From positions 1 to 64,000 of the forward strand of contig NZ_LZSU01000014.1 in the NCBI RefSeq assembly GCF_001665575.1: a DNA stretch of 64,000 nt, given 5' to 3'. The position numbers were made by a program, and so were the translations under genes. Below are positions 18,000 to 27,764 of the stretch, one piece after another (position 1 is the stretch's first letter; each line of letters opens with the position of its first letter). The stretch is from Mycobacterium sp. 852013-51886_SCH5428379. GTDB taxonomy: Bacteria > Actinomycetota > Actinomycetes > Mycobacteriales > Mycobacteriaceae. A model generated the notes under the pieces. That model did no database searches, was not told where the DNA came from, and saw nothing but the letters and a program-made list of their open reading frames with translations.

Positions 18000-18302
18000 T
18001 CAGGCCGCGCAGTCCGAGCAGATCATCATGCCGTTCTTCTCGCTGGCCAGCCGGCTGCGGTGGTGCACGAGAAAGCAGCTCGAGCAGGTGAACTCGTCGG
18101 CCTGCTTGGGCACGACGCGCACCGAGAGCTCCTCACCGGACAGGTCCGCGCCCGGCAGCTCGAAGTTCTCCGCGGTCTCGGATTCATCGACGTCGACGAC
18201 CGCCGACTGCGCCTCGTTCCGCCGCGCCTTCAGTTCTTCTAGTGAGTCCTCGGAGACGTCGTCGGTCTCCGTACGCCGTGGGGCGTCGTAATCGGTAGCC
18301 AT
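18000..18302 (-). CDS. DUF4193 zinc-ribbon-like protein (Rv2699c-like)
   Basis: A 100-residue acidic protein of the DUF4193 family. The N-terminal half is charged and probably flexible (SEDSLEELKARRNEA). The C-terminal half has FTCSSCFLVHHRS and MMICSDCAA, two CxxC pairs expected to bind one zinc. This arrangement resembles small RNA-polymerase-associated zinc proteins, but no role is established here. ATG 18302 (MATDYDAPRR) has a purine-rich GGAGGGGACGG upstream. Convergent with DUF3093 and divergent from cei. Confidence 0.85.
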   Translation of the reverse strand: MATDYDAPRRTETDDVSEDSLEELKARRNEAQSAVVDVDESETAENFELPGADLSGEELSVRVVPKQADEFTCSSCFLVHHRSRLASEKNGMMICSDCAA

Positions 18303-18470
18303 CGTGCCGTCCCCTCCGAAAAATCCTTGCACCGTGGTCTTGCAGCAGTGCTTTGTACCAGCGTCGAACGCTTTCCCCAAACGATTCGTGCCCGGAAAGC
18401 ACTCCGACCGTCTGTGATTTACATCACAGTATGGGTTCGGCCTCGCCCCTACGCATCGTCACCTTGGCTT

Positions 18471-18476
18471 TAGAGT
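18471..18476 (+). promoter_or_regulatory. -10 hexamer of leaderless cei
   Basis: TAGAGT is 6 bases before GTG 18483. The 18303-18470 gap upstream holds the divergent DUF4193 5' region; I see no other clear element. Confidence 0.55.
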
Positions 18477-18482
18477 GTCGGG

Positions 18483-19139
18483 GTGGTCGCACACATCACC
18501 GAAGGCACCGCGTTCGACAGGAACGGTCGCCCCTTCCGCCGGCGCAACTATCTGCCCGGAATCCTGACCATCGCGGCCCTCGCGGTGGTGTCGATGGTGG
18601 TGTGGGTCATCGCGCTCAACCAGCAACCGGAGGTGCCCGTCGCAGCGGTGTGCAATCAGCCCCCGCCCGCGCCCGCCACGGGACCGCCCCCGCCGCCGCT
18701 CGGCAAGCAGGTGCCGCGGGAGGAGATGGCGGGAATCATGCCGGCGAAGCTGGTCGACACGCGGATCCGGGTGCTCAACGCCAGCGGTCAGGGCGGTCAG
18801 GCCGGTGAGATCGCCGGTGAGCTGCGCGACCTCGGATTCGAGGCACCCGAAGCCGCCAACGATCCGATCTACACCAGTGTGCGCCTCGAATGTCAGGGGC
18901 AGATCCGCTTCGGACCCTCGGGGCGGGCGGCCGCGGCCGCGGTCTGGCTGGTCGCACCGTGCACCGAGCTGTTCGAGGACGAACGGCCCGACGCCACCGT
19001 CGATCTGGCCATCGGCACCGACTTCGCCGAGCTGAGCAGCGGCGACGACATCGAGGCCGTGCTGACCAGCCTGCGCCCGGACGCCACCGCACCCGCCGAC
19101 GCCGCGACCATCACCCGCATCCACACCGGCACCTGCTGA
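18483..19139 (+). CDS. cei: Envelope integrity protein Cei
   Basis: A 218-residue protein: short cytosolic N terminus (FRRRNY), one membrane helix (~24-46), a Pro-rich linker (PPPAPATGPPPPP, ~60-73) and an extracytoplasmic LytR_C-type domain (~90-215; TRIRVLNASGQGGQAGEIA is the typical first strand). It corresponds to Rv2700, named Cei for cell envelope integrity, required for normal virulence and envelope robustness. Four Cys in the exported part (CNQ, LECQG, APCTE, C-terminal GTC) may form disulfides. GTG start with a -10 six bases upstream. Confidence 0.88.
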   Translation: MVAHITEGTAFDRNGRPFRRRNYLPGILTIAALAVVSMVVWVIALNQQPEVPVAAVCNQPPPAPATGPPPPPLGKQVPREEMAGIMPAKLVDTRIRVLNASGQGGQAGEIAGELRDLGFEAPEAANDPIYTSVRLECQGQIRFGPSGRAAAAAVWLVAPCTELFEDERPDATVDLAIGTDFAELSSGDDIEAVLTSLRPDATAPADAATITRIHTGTC

Positions 19140-19142
19140 CCG

Positions 19143-20003
19143 TCACCGCACGCCGACGCGGCCCAACAGGTCTTCGAAGGCATCGGCGACACCCGGCGCC
19201 GCGGCCGTGACCAGCCCGTCGCCGCCGACCGCACCGGCAGGCACCGGCAGTCGCACCCGTGCACCCGCCTCCGCGGCGATCAGCGCACCGGCCGCCCAGT
19301 CCCAGACGTTGACGCCGTCCTCGTAGTACACGTCCAGCCGGCCCGCGGCCACCATGCACAGATCCAGCGCACACGACCCGATCCGGCGCACGTCTCGGAC
19401 GTGGGGCAGCACGCCCAGCAGAATCTCGGCCTGTTCGCGGCGCCGCTGCGGCGCGTAGGCGAAGCCGGTGCCCAACAGCGCCAGCGACAGGTCCCCGGCG
19501 GCACTGCAGCGCAGCGGCGTCGCCGCGCCCCCCGCGGTCACCGACGCCCCGTCTCCGCGGGCGGCGGAGTACACCACCCCGTTGGCGACGTCGGCGACCG
19601 CGCCGGCCACCGATTCACCGTCGCGCTGCACGGCCACCGACACCGCGTAGGCCCAGATGTCGTAGACGAAGTTCACGGTCCCGTCGATCGGATCGAGCAC
19701 CCAGGTGAGCTGGCCGGCTGCCGCATCGGCCGTGCCACCCTCCTCCTCACCGAGGATCTGGTCACCCGGCCGCAGCTCCGCCAGCCGCTCCCGCAGCAGC
19801 CGCTCGGTCTCGGTGTCGACGACGGTGACCGGATCGGTCGGCGTGCTCTTCACCGCGACGGCGTCGTCGGCGGTGGCCGCGGCCGCGGGGCCGAACACCT
19901 CGCCGCGGCGGCGGCGGACGAACGCCGCCGCATCCGTCGCCAACTGCTCGGCCACCGCCCGCAGCGCCCGTGGATCGTCACCGTCTGCCGTGCCGTCGCT
20001 CAT
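19143..20003 (-). CDS. suhB: Inositol monophosphatase family protein
   Basis: A 286-residue Mg2+-dependent phosphatase of the IMPase/SuhB family, acting on inositol-1-phosphate or related phosphates; in mycobacteria it would feed phosphatidylinositol, mannosides and mycothiol. Motifs are GEEEGG (~85-90), LDPIDGTVNF (~103-112) and WDWAAGALIAAEAG near 232-245. The product is cytosolic. ATG 20003 is used; GTG 20009, preceded by a CATGGT hexamer at the leaderless spacing, is an equally possible start two codons upstream. Convergent with cei, four bases apart. Confidence 0.9.
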   Translation of the reverse strand: MSDGTADGDDPRALRAVAEQLATDAAAFVRRRRGEVFGPAAAATADDAVAVKSTPTDPVTVVDTETERLLRERLAELRPGDQILGEEEGGTADAAAGQLTWVLDPIDGTVNFVYDIWAYAVSVAVQRDGESVAGAVADVANGVVYSAARGDGASVTAGGAATPLRCSAAGDLSLALLGTGFAYAPQRRREQAEILLGVLPHVRDVRRIGSCALDLCMVAAGRLDVYYEDGVNVWDWAAGALIAAEAGARVRLPVPAGAVGGDGLVTAAAPGVADAFEDLLGRVGVR

Positions 20004-20092
20004 ATCCACGATCGCACCATGCCGGCCGCGAAATGTCTGCGGTGAGGTGACCGACACCCCCGCGCGGGAAGTGGTCAGCCACTAGGGTGGCT

Positions 20093-20098
20093 AGCGCG
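20093..20098 (+). promoter_or_regulatory. Candidate -10 of ppgK within a small palindrome
   Basis: TAGGGT at 20093-20098 lies inside AGCCAC-TAGG-GTGGCT (20087-20102). It would give a 5' leader of about 25 bases before ATG 20131. Confidence 0.4.
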
Positions 20099-20130
20099 TA
20101 CCCGCCGGGTCGATCTGTCTGAGGAGCGCC

Positions 20131-20940
20131 ATGACCGCCACCGATTCACCCGTCGCCGAGCCCGCCGCGGAGGGTCGGCCCCCGCGCCAGGGATTCGGAA
20201 TCGACGTGGGCGGCAGCGGCGTCAAGGGTGGCATCGTCGATCTGGACACCGGCGCACTGGTCGGAGACCGGTTCAAACTGCCCACCCCTCAGCCGGCCAC
20301 GCCCGACGCGGTGGCCAAGACGATCGCCGCGGTGGTCAAGGAATTCGGCTGGACCGGCAAGCTCGGCGTCACCTATCCCGGTGTGGTCACCCACGGTGTC
20401 GTCCACACCGCGGCCAACGTCGACAAATCGTGGCTCGGCGTCAACGCCCGCGACATCTACACCGCTGCCCTCGACGGTCAGCCGGTCACGGTGCTCAACG
20501 ACGCCGACGCGGCCGGACTCGCCGAGGAGCGCTACGGCGCGGGTAAGGACAACACCGGGGTCATCGTGCTGCTGACCTTCGGCACCGGCATCGGATCCGC
20601 GGTGATCCACAACGGGATCCTGCTGCCGAATACGGAATTCGGGCACCTGGAGGTCGGCGGCAAGGAGGCCGAGCACCGCGCGGCGTCGTCGGTCAAGGAG
20701 CGCAAGGACTGGAGCTACCAGCGGTGGACCGTCGAGGTCTCCAAGGTGCTCGTCGCGATCGAGAACGCCATCTGGCCGGACCTGTTCATCGCCGGGGGCG
20801 GTATCAGCCGCAAGGCCGACAAGTGGGTGCCGCTGCTGACCAACCGCATCCCGGTCGTGGCCGCGGCACTGCAGAACACCGCCGGAATCGTGGGTGCGGC
20901 GATGGCCGCCGAGGTCGACGTCACCGCTACCAACCGGTAA
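20131..20940 (+). CDS. ppgK: Polyphosphate glucokinase
   Basis: A 269-residue ROK-family kinase that phosphorylates glucose using polyphosphate (or ATP). The N-terminal phosphate-binding loop is GIDVGGSGVKGGIVD (~32-46); a second phosphate loop is LLTFGTGIGSAVIHNG (~148-163); NTEFGHLEVGG carries the ROK metal/sugar segment; FIAGGGISRKADKW is the adenosine motif. Length and order match Rv2702. ATG 20131 has GAGGAG six bases upstream. It is cytosolic, linking polyphosphate reserves to glycolysis. Confidence 0.95.
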   Translation: MTATDSPVAEPAAEGRPPRQGFGIDVGGSGVKGGIVDLDTGALVGDRFKLPTPQPATPDAVAKTIAAVVKEFGWTGKLGVTYPGVVTHGVVHTAANVDKSWLGVNARDIYTAALDGQPVTVLNDADAAGLAEERYGAGKDNTGVIVLLTFGTGIGSAVIHNGILLPNTEFGHLEVGGKEAEHRAASSVKERKDWSYQRWTVEVSKVLVAIENAIWPDLFIAGGGISRKADKWVPLLTNRIPVVAAALQNTAGIVGAAMAAEVDVTATNR

Positions 20941-20997
20941 CCCCGCATCGACCCGCCCGGATTCGGCGCACGGCGCGGCACCACTCCACTCTGTCGT

Positions 20998-21003
20998 TAC
21001 AAT
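20998..21003 (+). promoter_or_regulatory. Candidate -10 of sigA
   Basis: TACAAT in an otherwise GC-rich gap (20941-21159). It would give a ~150-base 5' leader before GTG 21160. No convincing -35 is seen; a second AT-rich patch at 21045-21060 may hold another promoter. Confidence 0.4.
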
Positions 21004-21159
21004 GGTCTGCGGCGGCCGCCAAACCGAATAGCGGCAGATATCCCGAGTTAGAGATAACGCCAGTATTCGACACAGCCGATGTTTTCGGTGGTGCCCATCC
21101 CCGCCCAGGTGAGGGATTCACGGGTGCCCACCGGATCATGCGAGACCGAAAGGGTGTAC

Positions 21160-22596
<1,437 letters not shown>

Positions 22597-22640
22597 AAAC
22601 GCACCAAGCGCCGTCCAAGAATTGTTCAAGGCGGATCACT

Positions 22641-22646
22641 TACTGT
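22641..22646 (+). promoter_or_regulatory. -10 hexamer of leaderless O-methyltransferase gene
   Basis: TACTGT, 7 bases before ATG 22654; no Shine-Dalgarno is present. Confidence 0.6.
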
Positions 22647-22653
22647 CGCTCCC

Positions 22654-23778
22654 ATGGGACGACCTCTTCCACCGGTGATCCGGGCAGTCGATCGAATGCG
22701 AGCGGGGCCGCCTGCGCAGGTGGTCCGGGCCGTCGACAAGATCCGGGCCGGGCTGTCTCGGCTGCACCGCTCGACGGCACCGGGCAACATCGCCCTGCTC
22801 GAGCTGGCAACCGGCGCGTGGACCACGGCCGCCCTGTACTCGGCGGCTCGCTTGGGCATCGCCGACCAGCTCGCCGCGGGTCCCGCCGCGGCCAAGGACG
22901 TCGCCGCACGCGTCGGCGCGGATGCGGACGGGGTCTATCGCCTGATGCGGGCGCTGACCGCGCGCGGGGTGCTCGAGCACCGCGCCGACGGCCGGTTCGC
23001 GCTCACCCGGGTCGGGCAGGCGCTGCGCTCGGACGCCGACGGCTCGCTGCGCGACCTGGTGCTGTTCATCGGCCACCCGATTCGCTGGGCGGACTGGGGC
23101 AACCTCGAACACTCGGTGCGCACCGGTGCGACCGCGTTCGCCGAGCGGCACGGGGCGGGGTTCTTCTCCTACCTCGAGACCGACCCTGAATTCGCCGAGG
23201 TGTTCAACCGTGCGATGACGGCGAGCAGCGGGCTGGCCGATGAGGCCGCGCTGCGCCGTTACGACTTCTCCGGATTCCGGCTGATCGTCGACGTCGGTGG
23301 CGGCCACGGCGCGATCCTGTCCACGATCCTGCGTAGCGCCCCCGAGGCGCGCGGCGTCCTGTTCGACCTGCCGTCGGTGGTGCAGGACGCGGAGCCGACG
23401 TTCACTGCCGCAGGCGTCGCACACCGCGCATCGACGGTCGGCAGGTCGTTCATGGAGTCGGTGCCCGACGGCGGCGATGCCTATGTGATGAAGAACATCA
23501 TCCACGACTGGCAGGACGACGATGCGGTGCGCATCCTGCGCAACATCCGCACCGCGATCGATGCCCGCGGCAAACTCCTGCTCTTGGAGATGGTGCTTCC
23601 CGAGCGCGCCGACTCGTTCGTCGGGCACCTGCTCGACCTGGAGATGCTGGTGGCCGCCGGCGGCCGGGAGCGCACCCGGGCCGAGTACGCGAATCTCCTG
23701 ATACGCAGCGGATTTCGACTTACCCGCGTGATCGACACGGTGACCCCGCTGTCGATCATCGAAGCAGAGCCGGCCTGA
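22654..23778 (+). CDS. O-methyltransferase, acetylserotonin/hydroxyneurosporene type
   Basis: A 374-residue SAM-dependent O-methyltransferase (Methyltransf_2 type). An N-terminal winged-helix dimerisation domain (~45-130, ALYSAARLGIADQLAAGP) precedes the Rossmann domain with motif I IVDVGGGHGA (221-230). The catalytic-site motif IIHDW (H294) and the late motif ELVLP-like LLEMVLPE are intact, so the enzyme should be active. The first ~40 residues are a basic extension. The substrate is unknown; relatives methylate phenolic polyketides. Leaderless start at ATG 22654. The stop overlaps the RidA-family start (TGATG). I do not recall this gene between sigA and Rv2704 in M. tuberculosis, so it is probably a clade-specific insertion. 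Confidence 0.85.
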   Translation: MGRPLPPVIRAVDRMRAGPPAQVVRAVDKIRAGLSRLHRSTAPGNIALLELATGAWTTAALYSAARLGIADQLAAGPAAAKDVAARVGADADGVYRLMRALTARGVLEHRADGRFALTRVGQALRSDADGSLRDLVLFIGHPIRWADWGNLEHSVRTGATAFAERHGAGFFSYLETDPEFAEVFNRAMTASSGLADEAALRRYDFSGFRLIVDVGGGHGAILSTILRSAPEARGVLFDLPSVVQDAEPTFTAAGVAHRASTVGRSFMESVPDGGDAYVMKNIIHDWQDDDAVRILRNIRTAIDARGKLLLLEMVLPERADSFVGHLLDLEMLVAAGGRERTRAEYANLLIRSGFRLTRVIDTVTPLSIIEAEPA

Positions 23779-24173
23779 TGGCCGACCGGGTCTGCATCGG
23801 ATCCGATTCGGAATACGAAGCGGTCGTTGGCTATTCGCGCGCCGTCCGGGTCGGCCCTGCCATCGCCGTGGCGGGCACCGTCGGCAGCGGACCGGACGCG
23901 GCGAGCCAGACCCGGGATGCGCTGCGTCGCATCGGCGTCGCCCTGGAGCAGGCGGGGGCGTCGTTGTCCGATGTGGTGCGCACCCGGATCTACGTCACCG
24001 ACATCTCGTTGTGGCGCGAGGTGGGTGCAGTCCACGCCGAGGTCTTCGGCGACATCCGTCCGGTCACCGCGATGGTCGAGGTGGCCGCGCTCATCTCCCC
24101 CGCCTACGTCGTCGAGATCGAGGCCGACGCCTACTGCAGCGGAGCGAAGGAGCCGTCCGGTCCGGGCCGGTAG
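23778..24173 (+). CDS. RidA/YjgF-family protein (Rv2704-like) lacking the catalytic Arg
   Basis: A 131-residue Rid-family protein; trimer-forming relatives hydrolyse reactive enamine/imine intermediates of PLP enzymes. The fold signature is clear (VAGTVGSGPDAASQT, VVRTRIYVTDISLW, EIEADAY). However, the segment VEVAALISPA has Ala104 where active RidA enzymes have the essential Arg105. It is therefore probably not a classical imine deaminase. Start ATG 23778 overlaps the methyltransferase stop by one base. The 3' end overlaps the convergent DUF952 gene by 43 bases. Confidence 0.87.
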   Translation: MADRVCIGSDSEYEAVVGYSRAVRVGPAIAVAGTVGSGPDAASQTRDALRRIGVALEQAGASLSDVVRTRIYVTDISLWREVGAVHAEVFGDIRPVTAMVEVAALISPAYVVEIEADAYCSGAKEPSGPGR

Positions 24174-24499
24174 GGCGTGACATCGGTCACCGCCGCGGCG
24201 GGCAGCGGTCCGTACAGGTGCGGGAAGCGCATCGACTCCGGATCGTCGGCGACTCCGGGCTCCCAGCGGACCGGATCGGTCAACCGCTGCGGATCCACGT
24301 GGAGCAGAACGAGATCCGTGCGTCCACGGAAGAGCCGGTTGGCCGGCAGATGCACTTGTCCGGGGGTCGACAGGTGGACGAAACCGACCTCGTCGAGCGA
24401 TGCGGGACGGTGTTCGCCGAGGGCTGAGCTCGCAGCCCACTCAGCCGCTCCACACACGTGTACAAACAAAGGTGATTTAAGTGTCGAATCCGGGTACAT
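24131..24499 (-). CDS. DUF952 family protein
   Basis: A 122-residue protein of the DUF952 family, which I recognise from LVHV..AAEWAAA-like start (FVHVCGAAEWAASS), FVHLSTPGQVHLPANRLFRGR and FPHLYGPLP. Members adopt an ADP-ribosyltransferase-like fold, but function is unproven. ATG 24499 starts the family region without a long extension. The last 43 bases overlap the RidA gene on the other strand. The region just upstream (24440-24500) is unusually AT-rich for this genome. Confidence 0.78.
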   Translation of the reverse strand: MYPDSTLKSPLFVHVCGAAEWAASSALGEHRPASLDEVGFVHLSTPGQVHLPANRLFRGRTDLVLLHVDPQRLTDPVRWEPGVADDPESMRFPHLYGPLPAAAVTDVTPYRPGPDGSFAPLQ

Positions 24500-24564
24500 A
24501 GCTCTAGCCTGACGGGCCAGCTACTCGGGATGACGTGAGACACGACACACCGGTGAACGCCCAG

Positions 24565-24592
24565 GGAACAAGGCCGGAACCGAATACGTCTG
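24565..24592 (+). promoter_or_regulatory. Degenerate ECF-type promoter upstream of small zinc-ribbon gene
   Basis: GGAACA (24565-24570), a 17-base spacer, then GTCTG (24588-24592) resembles the GGAAC-N17-GTT architecture of the sigB and clgR promoters here, with one mismatch at -10. It would leave a ~60-base leader before ATG 24657. Tentative. Confidence 0.3.
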
Positions 24593-24656
24593 ACAGAGTG
24601 GAGATACGCGGCGAGGGCGAACCGCCCGGACTGTCGTACGAAGGAATGGAGGAGTC

Positions 24657-24845
24657 ATGACCGCAACTCTGACCAGTCCCGAATTGACCCGGGCTGATCG
24701 CTGCGACCGCTGCGGAGCGGCCGCGCGTGTGCGTGCCAAGTTGCCCTCCGGTTTCGAGCTGTTGTTCTGCCAACATCACGCCAACGAACACGAGGCGAAG
24801 CTGATCGAATCAGCGGCCGTGCTCGAAGTGAGCCCGGCGGAGTAG
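24657..24845 (+). CDS. Small zinc-ribbon protein (DUF7455-like)
   Basis: A 62-residue protein with CDRCGAAARVRAKLPSGFELLFCQHHANEH: a CxxC pair followed by C/H residues that could complete a zinc site. It is common in actinobacteria next to sigma-factor genes; function unknown. ATG 24657 has a strong GGAGGAG 4-10 bases upstream. It stands alone in a 157-base upstream gap that may hold an ECF-type promoter. Confidence 0.8.
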   Translation: MTATLTSPELTRADRCDRCGAAARVRAKLPSGFELLFCQHHANEHEAKLIESAAVLEVSPAE

Positions 24846-24911
24846 TAGCGCCACACCGGCAATCAGTCATTTCACGCGTTACCGCCGAGCATCGGTAATG
24901 CTGGTCTGGTA

Positions 24912-25886
24912 ATGACAGATCAGTCAGGGCGGGTAGCGCAATCGCGTCACCACATTTGGCCCATCATTCGACGTACCTTGTCGAAGAGTTGGGACGACTC
25001 GATTTTCTCCGAGTCGGCTCAGGCCGCTTTCTGGTGCGCGTTGTCGCTACCGCCCTTGCTGCTCGGCATGCTCGGCAGCCTGGCCTACGTGGCGCCGCTG
25101 TTCGGGGCCGACGTGCTGCCGACGATCGAGAACCAGCTGGTCCGCACCGCGAACAGCTTCTTCTCGTCCAACGTCGTCAACGAGATCATCGAACCCACCG
25201 TGCGCGACATCATTCTGGGCGCGCGCGGCGAGGTGGTCTCGCTCGGGTTCGTGATCTCGCTGTGGGCCGGCTCGTCGGCAATCTCGGCGTTCGTCGATTC
25301 GATCGTCGAGGCCCACGACCAGACCCCGCTCCGGCATCCGGTCCGGCAGCGGTTCTACGCGCTCGGCCTCTACGTCGTGATGCTGGTCTTCGCCATCGTC
25401 GCCGCGCCCCTATTGGTGCTGGGTCCGCGCCAGGTCGCCAAGATCATCCCGGACGACTGGGACAACCTGCTCCGGTTCGGCTACTGGCCGACCCTGTTCA
25501 TCAGCCTTGCGATCGCCATCAACATCCTGTTCCGGGTGTCACTGCCGAAACCGCTGCCCTCGCACCGGTTGATCGCGGGTTCGGTGCTGGCGACGGTGGT
25601 CTTCCTCGTCGCGACCCTCGGCCTGCGGGTGTATCTGCAGTGGATCACCAGCACCGGCTACACCTATGGGGCGCTGGCGACGCCGATCGCCTTTTTGCTG
25701 TTCGCGTTCTTCCTCGGCTTCGCGATCATGATCGGGGCGGAGTTGAACGCCGCGATCGAAGAGGAGTGGCCGGCACCGCTGACCCATGCGCACCGCGTGC
25801 GCGGTTGGCTCGGTGCGCGCGCGGCGGTGGCGACCGCCAAGGCGCCGGATGCGGCGCCCGCGCCCGACCGACCCGCTACTTCTTGA
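24912..25886 (+). CDS. YihY/UPF0761 family membrane protein (Rv2707-like)
   Basis: A 324-residue inner-membrane protein with six predicted helices (ALSLPPLLLGMLGSLAYVA, VSLGFVISLWAGSSAISAF, LGLYVVMLVFAIVAAPLLV, YWPTLFISLAIAINILF, LIAGSVLATVVFLVATLGL, YGALATPIAFLLFAFFLGF) and the conserved IGAELNAAIEEE near the C terminus. It is in the YihY (formerly mis-annotated RNase BN) family; function unknown. An Ala/Pro-rich tail follows. The 3' end overlaps the convergent DUF3039 gene by 11 bases. Confidence 0.88.
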   Translation: MTDQSGRVAQSRHHIWPIIRRTLSKSWDDSIFSESAQAAFWCALSLPPLLLGMLGSLAYVAPLFGADVLPTIENQLVRTANSFFSSNVVNEIIEPTVRDIILGARGEVVSLGFVISLWAGSSAISAFVDSIVEAHDQTPLRHPVRQRFYALGLYVVMLVFAIVAAPLLVLGPRQVAKIIPDDWDNLLRFGYWPTLFISLAIAINILFRVSLPKPLPSHRLIAGSVLATVVFLVATLGLRVYLQWITSTGYTYGALATPIAFLLFAFFLGFAIMIGAELNAAIEEEWPAPLTHAHRVRGWLGARAAVATAKAPDAAPAPDRPATS

Positions 25887-26112
25887 GCGATTCGTAGATC
25901 CGCTTGCAGTCCGGGCACACCGGCGAACCCGGCTTGGCCGACTTCGTCACCGGGAAGACCTCACCGCACAGCGCGACGACGTGCGTTCCCATGACCGCGC
26001 TCTCGGCGATCTTGTCCTTCTTCACGTAGTGGAAGAACTTCGGACGGTCGCTGTCGGACCCGTCGTCGAGCCGTTCGTCGGTGTCCGGGCGCTCGATGGT
26101 CTGCGTCTCCAT
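25876..26112 (-). CDS. DUF3039 family protein (Rv2708c-like)
   Basis: A 78-residue protein of DUF3039: acidic N terminus (ERPDTDERLDDGSDSDRP), then FHYVKKDKIAESAVMGTHVVALCGEVF and CPDCKRIYESLKK. The three Cys (CGEVF and CPDC) plus a His could bind zinc. Function unknown; conserved next to sigB in mycobacteria. ATG 26112 is preferred over ATG 26133 because a CACAAT hexamer ends 6 bases before it. Confidence 0.8.
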   Translation of the reverse strand: METQTIERPDTDERLDDGSDSDRPKFFHYVKKDKIAESAVMGTHVVALCGEVFPVTKSAKPGSPVCPDCKRIYESLKK

Positions 26113-26189
26113 GCGCCTATTGTGCCCGGCCATTGATCGGTAAGAAATGTCACCGGCACAGCTGCCCGTGGTTGTGGAACAGTGGAGGT

Positions 26190-26591
26190 ATGAAACACGG
26201 CCCCGAGCTGGGTTTCGACGACGAGGGTCGGCCCGTTCTGATCACCCGCGCCGCACCCGCCCATGAAGAGCAGCATCGCCAGCGCGTCCGTAAGTATCTG
26301 ACGCTGATGTCCATCCGCATCCCCGCGCTGGTGCTGGCGGCCGTCGCCTACAACATCTGGGAGAACGGCCTGATCTCGCTGGCAATCGTGGCGGTCTCCA
26401 TTCCGCTGCCGTGGATGGCCGTGCTGATCGCCAACGACCGCCCCCCGCGCCGCGCGGAAGAGCCCCGCCGCTTCGACAACCGGCAGCGCATCCCGTTGTT
26501 CCCGACGGCCGAACAGCAGGCGATCGACGGGCACGTCGAGATCATCCCGCAACCTGGCGAGAACGAGCGCGAGTACGACGGTCCGCGCTGA
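26190..26591 (+). CDS. DUF3099 family membrane protein (Rv2709-like)
   Basis: A 133-residue protein with two membrane helices (YLTLMSIRIPALVLAAVAYNIW at ~32-53 and LISLAIVAVSIPLPWMAVLIAN at ~57-78) and a hydrophilic C-terminal tail. Family DUF3099, function unknown. ATG 26190 follows GGAGGT directly; an AACAGT hexamer 6 bases upstream would also allow a leaderless message. It ends 143 bases before sigB, whose promoter fills that gap. Confidence 0.8.
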   Translation: MKHGPELGFDDEGRPVLITRAAPAHEEQHRQRVRKYLTLMSIRIPALVLAAVAYNIWENGLISLAIVAVSIPLPWMAVLIANDRPPRRAEEPRRFDNRQRIPLFPTAEQQAIDGHVEIIPQPGENEREYDGPR

Positions 26592-26670
26592 TCCCCGCAC
26601 CACATCTCAGGACATTCTCAGGTCGTCACCGAAAAACCGCTGATCAATACGTGTGAAGCGGGGAACGGCT

Positions 26671-26699
26671 GGGAACTACTGACGGCACTTGGACGTTGA
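26671..26699 (+). promoter_or_regulatory. ECF-type (SigE/SigH-like) promoter of sigB
   Basis: -35 GGGAACT (26671-26677; GGAACT core 26672-26677), 17-base spacer, -10 CGTTGA (26694-26699). This is the GGAAC/GTT consensus of mycobacterial SigE and SigH. Transcription would start ~30 bases before ATG 26735. A second GGGAAC at 26661 sits 10 bases upstream. In M. tuberculosis sigB is known to be driven by SigE, SigH and SigL. Confidence 0.8.
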
Positions 26700-26734
26700 A
26701 GCTCATGACAGTTCGAGCCAGTCAGGAGGCCGTC

Positions 26735-27694
26735 ATGGCAAATGCCACCACAAGCCGCATCGACAGCGATCTGGACGCGCAGAGTCCCGCCGCTGATCTG
26801 GTACGCGTCTATCTGAACGGCATCGGCAAGACCGCTCTGCTGAACGCCGCGGATGAGGTGGAACTCGCCAAGCGGATCGAAGCCGGGCTCTACGCCCAGC
26901 ATCTGCTGAACACCCGCAAGCGGCTCGGCGAGACCCGCAAGCGGGAACTGGGCGCGATCGTCCGCGACGGCGAGGCGGCCCGCAGGCACCTGCTGGAGGC
27001 CAACCTGCGCCTGGTGGTGTCGCTGGCCAAGCGCTACACCGGTCGCGGGATGCCGCTGCTCGACCTGATCCAAGAGGGCAACCTCGGCCTGATCCGGGCC
27101 ATGGAGAAGTTCGACTACACCAAGGGCTTCAAGTTCTCTACCTACGCGACGTGGTGGATCCGGCAGGCCATCACACGCGGTATGGCCGATCAGAGCCGCA
27201 CGATCCGGCTGCCCGTGCACCTCGTCGAACAGGTGAACAAGCTCGCCCGCATCAAGCGCGAAATGCACCAGAACCTCGGTCGGGAGGCGACCGACGAGGA
27301 ACTGGCCGCCGAATCAGGCATTCCGGTGGAGAAGATCACCGATCTGCTCGAGCACAGCCGCGACCCGGTGAGCCTGGACATGCCGGTCGGCAGCGATGAG
27401 GAGGCGCCGCTCGGCGACTTCATCGAGGATGCCGAGGCGATGTCGGCCGAGAACGCCGTCATCTCCGAGCTGCTGCACACCGACATCCGCCACGTGCTGG
27501 CCACGCTCGACGAGCGGGAGCAGCAGGTGATCCGGTTGCGGTTCGGCCTCGACGACGGCCAGCCGCGCACCCTCGATCAGATCGGCAAGCTCTTCGGGCT
27601 GTCCCGCGAGCGGGTCCGCCAGATCGAGCGTGAGGTGATGGCGAAGCTGCGCAACGGCGAGCGCGCGGACCGGCTACGCTCCTACGCCAGCTAG
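26735..27694 (+). CDS. sigB: Stress/stationary-phase sigma factor SigB
   Basis: A 319-residue group 2 sigma-70 factor, very close to SigA in regions 2-4 but lacking the long basic/acidic N terminus. Region 1.2 starts at [17 protein letters not shown], region 2 has [17 protein letters not shown] and [13 protein letters not shown], and region 4 ends with [21 protein letters not shown] 26735 ([10 protein letters not shown]) has AGGAGG six bases upstream; in-frame ATGs at 26696 and 26705 lie inside or at the promoter. It directs general stress transcription and is followed by a hairpin terminator and ideR. Confidence 0.96.
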   Translation: MANATTSRIDSDLDAQSPAADLVRVYLNGIGKTALLNAADEVELAKRIEAGLYAQHLLNTRKRLGETRKRELGAIVRDGEAARRHLLEANLRLVVSLAKRYTGRGMPLLDLIQEGNLGLIRAMEKFDYTKGFKFSTYATWWIRQAITRGMADQSRTIRLPVHLVEQVNKLARIKREMHQNLGREATDEELAAESGIPVEKITDLLEHSRDPVSLDMPVGSDEEAPLGDFIEDAEAMSAENAVISELLHTDIRHVLATLDEREQQVIRLRFGLDDGQPRTLDQIGKLFGLSRERVRQIEREVMAKLRNGERADRLRSYAS

Positions 27695-27704
27695 AACTCC
27701 TGAC

Positions 27705-27740
27705 GACAAGGGCTCGCCGGTCACCCGGCGGGCCCTTGTC
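27705..27740 (+). terminator. Strong hairpin terminator after sigB
   Basis: GACAAGGGCTCGCCGG (27705-27720) pairs with CCGGCGGGCCCTTGTC (27725-27740) with one mismatch and a TCAC loop. There is no U tract, as usual in mycobacteria. Confidence 0.8.
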
Positions 27741-27764
27741 GTGGTCGGGGCGGGCGCCGACCAC
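27741..27764 (+). repeat. Second hairpin directly after the sigB terminator
   Basis: GTGGTCGG (27741-27748) and CCGACCAC (27757-27764) are perfect 8-base arms, extendable to nine by C27740/G27765, with an 8-base loop. It may reinforce termination or shield ideR from read-through. Confidence 0.6.

Noticed and set aside
24131..24173. Frameshift explaining the RidA/DUF952 overlap
   Set aside because: Both proteins keep full family length and conserved ends, so it is a genuine convergent overlap.
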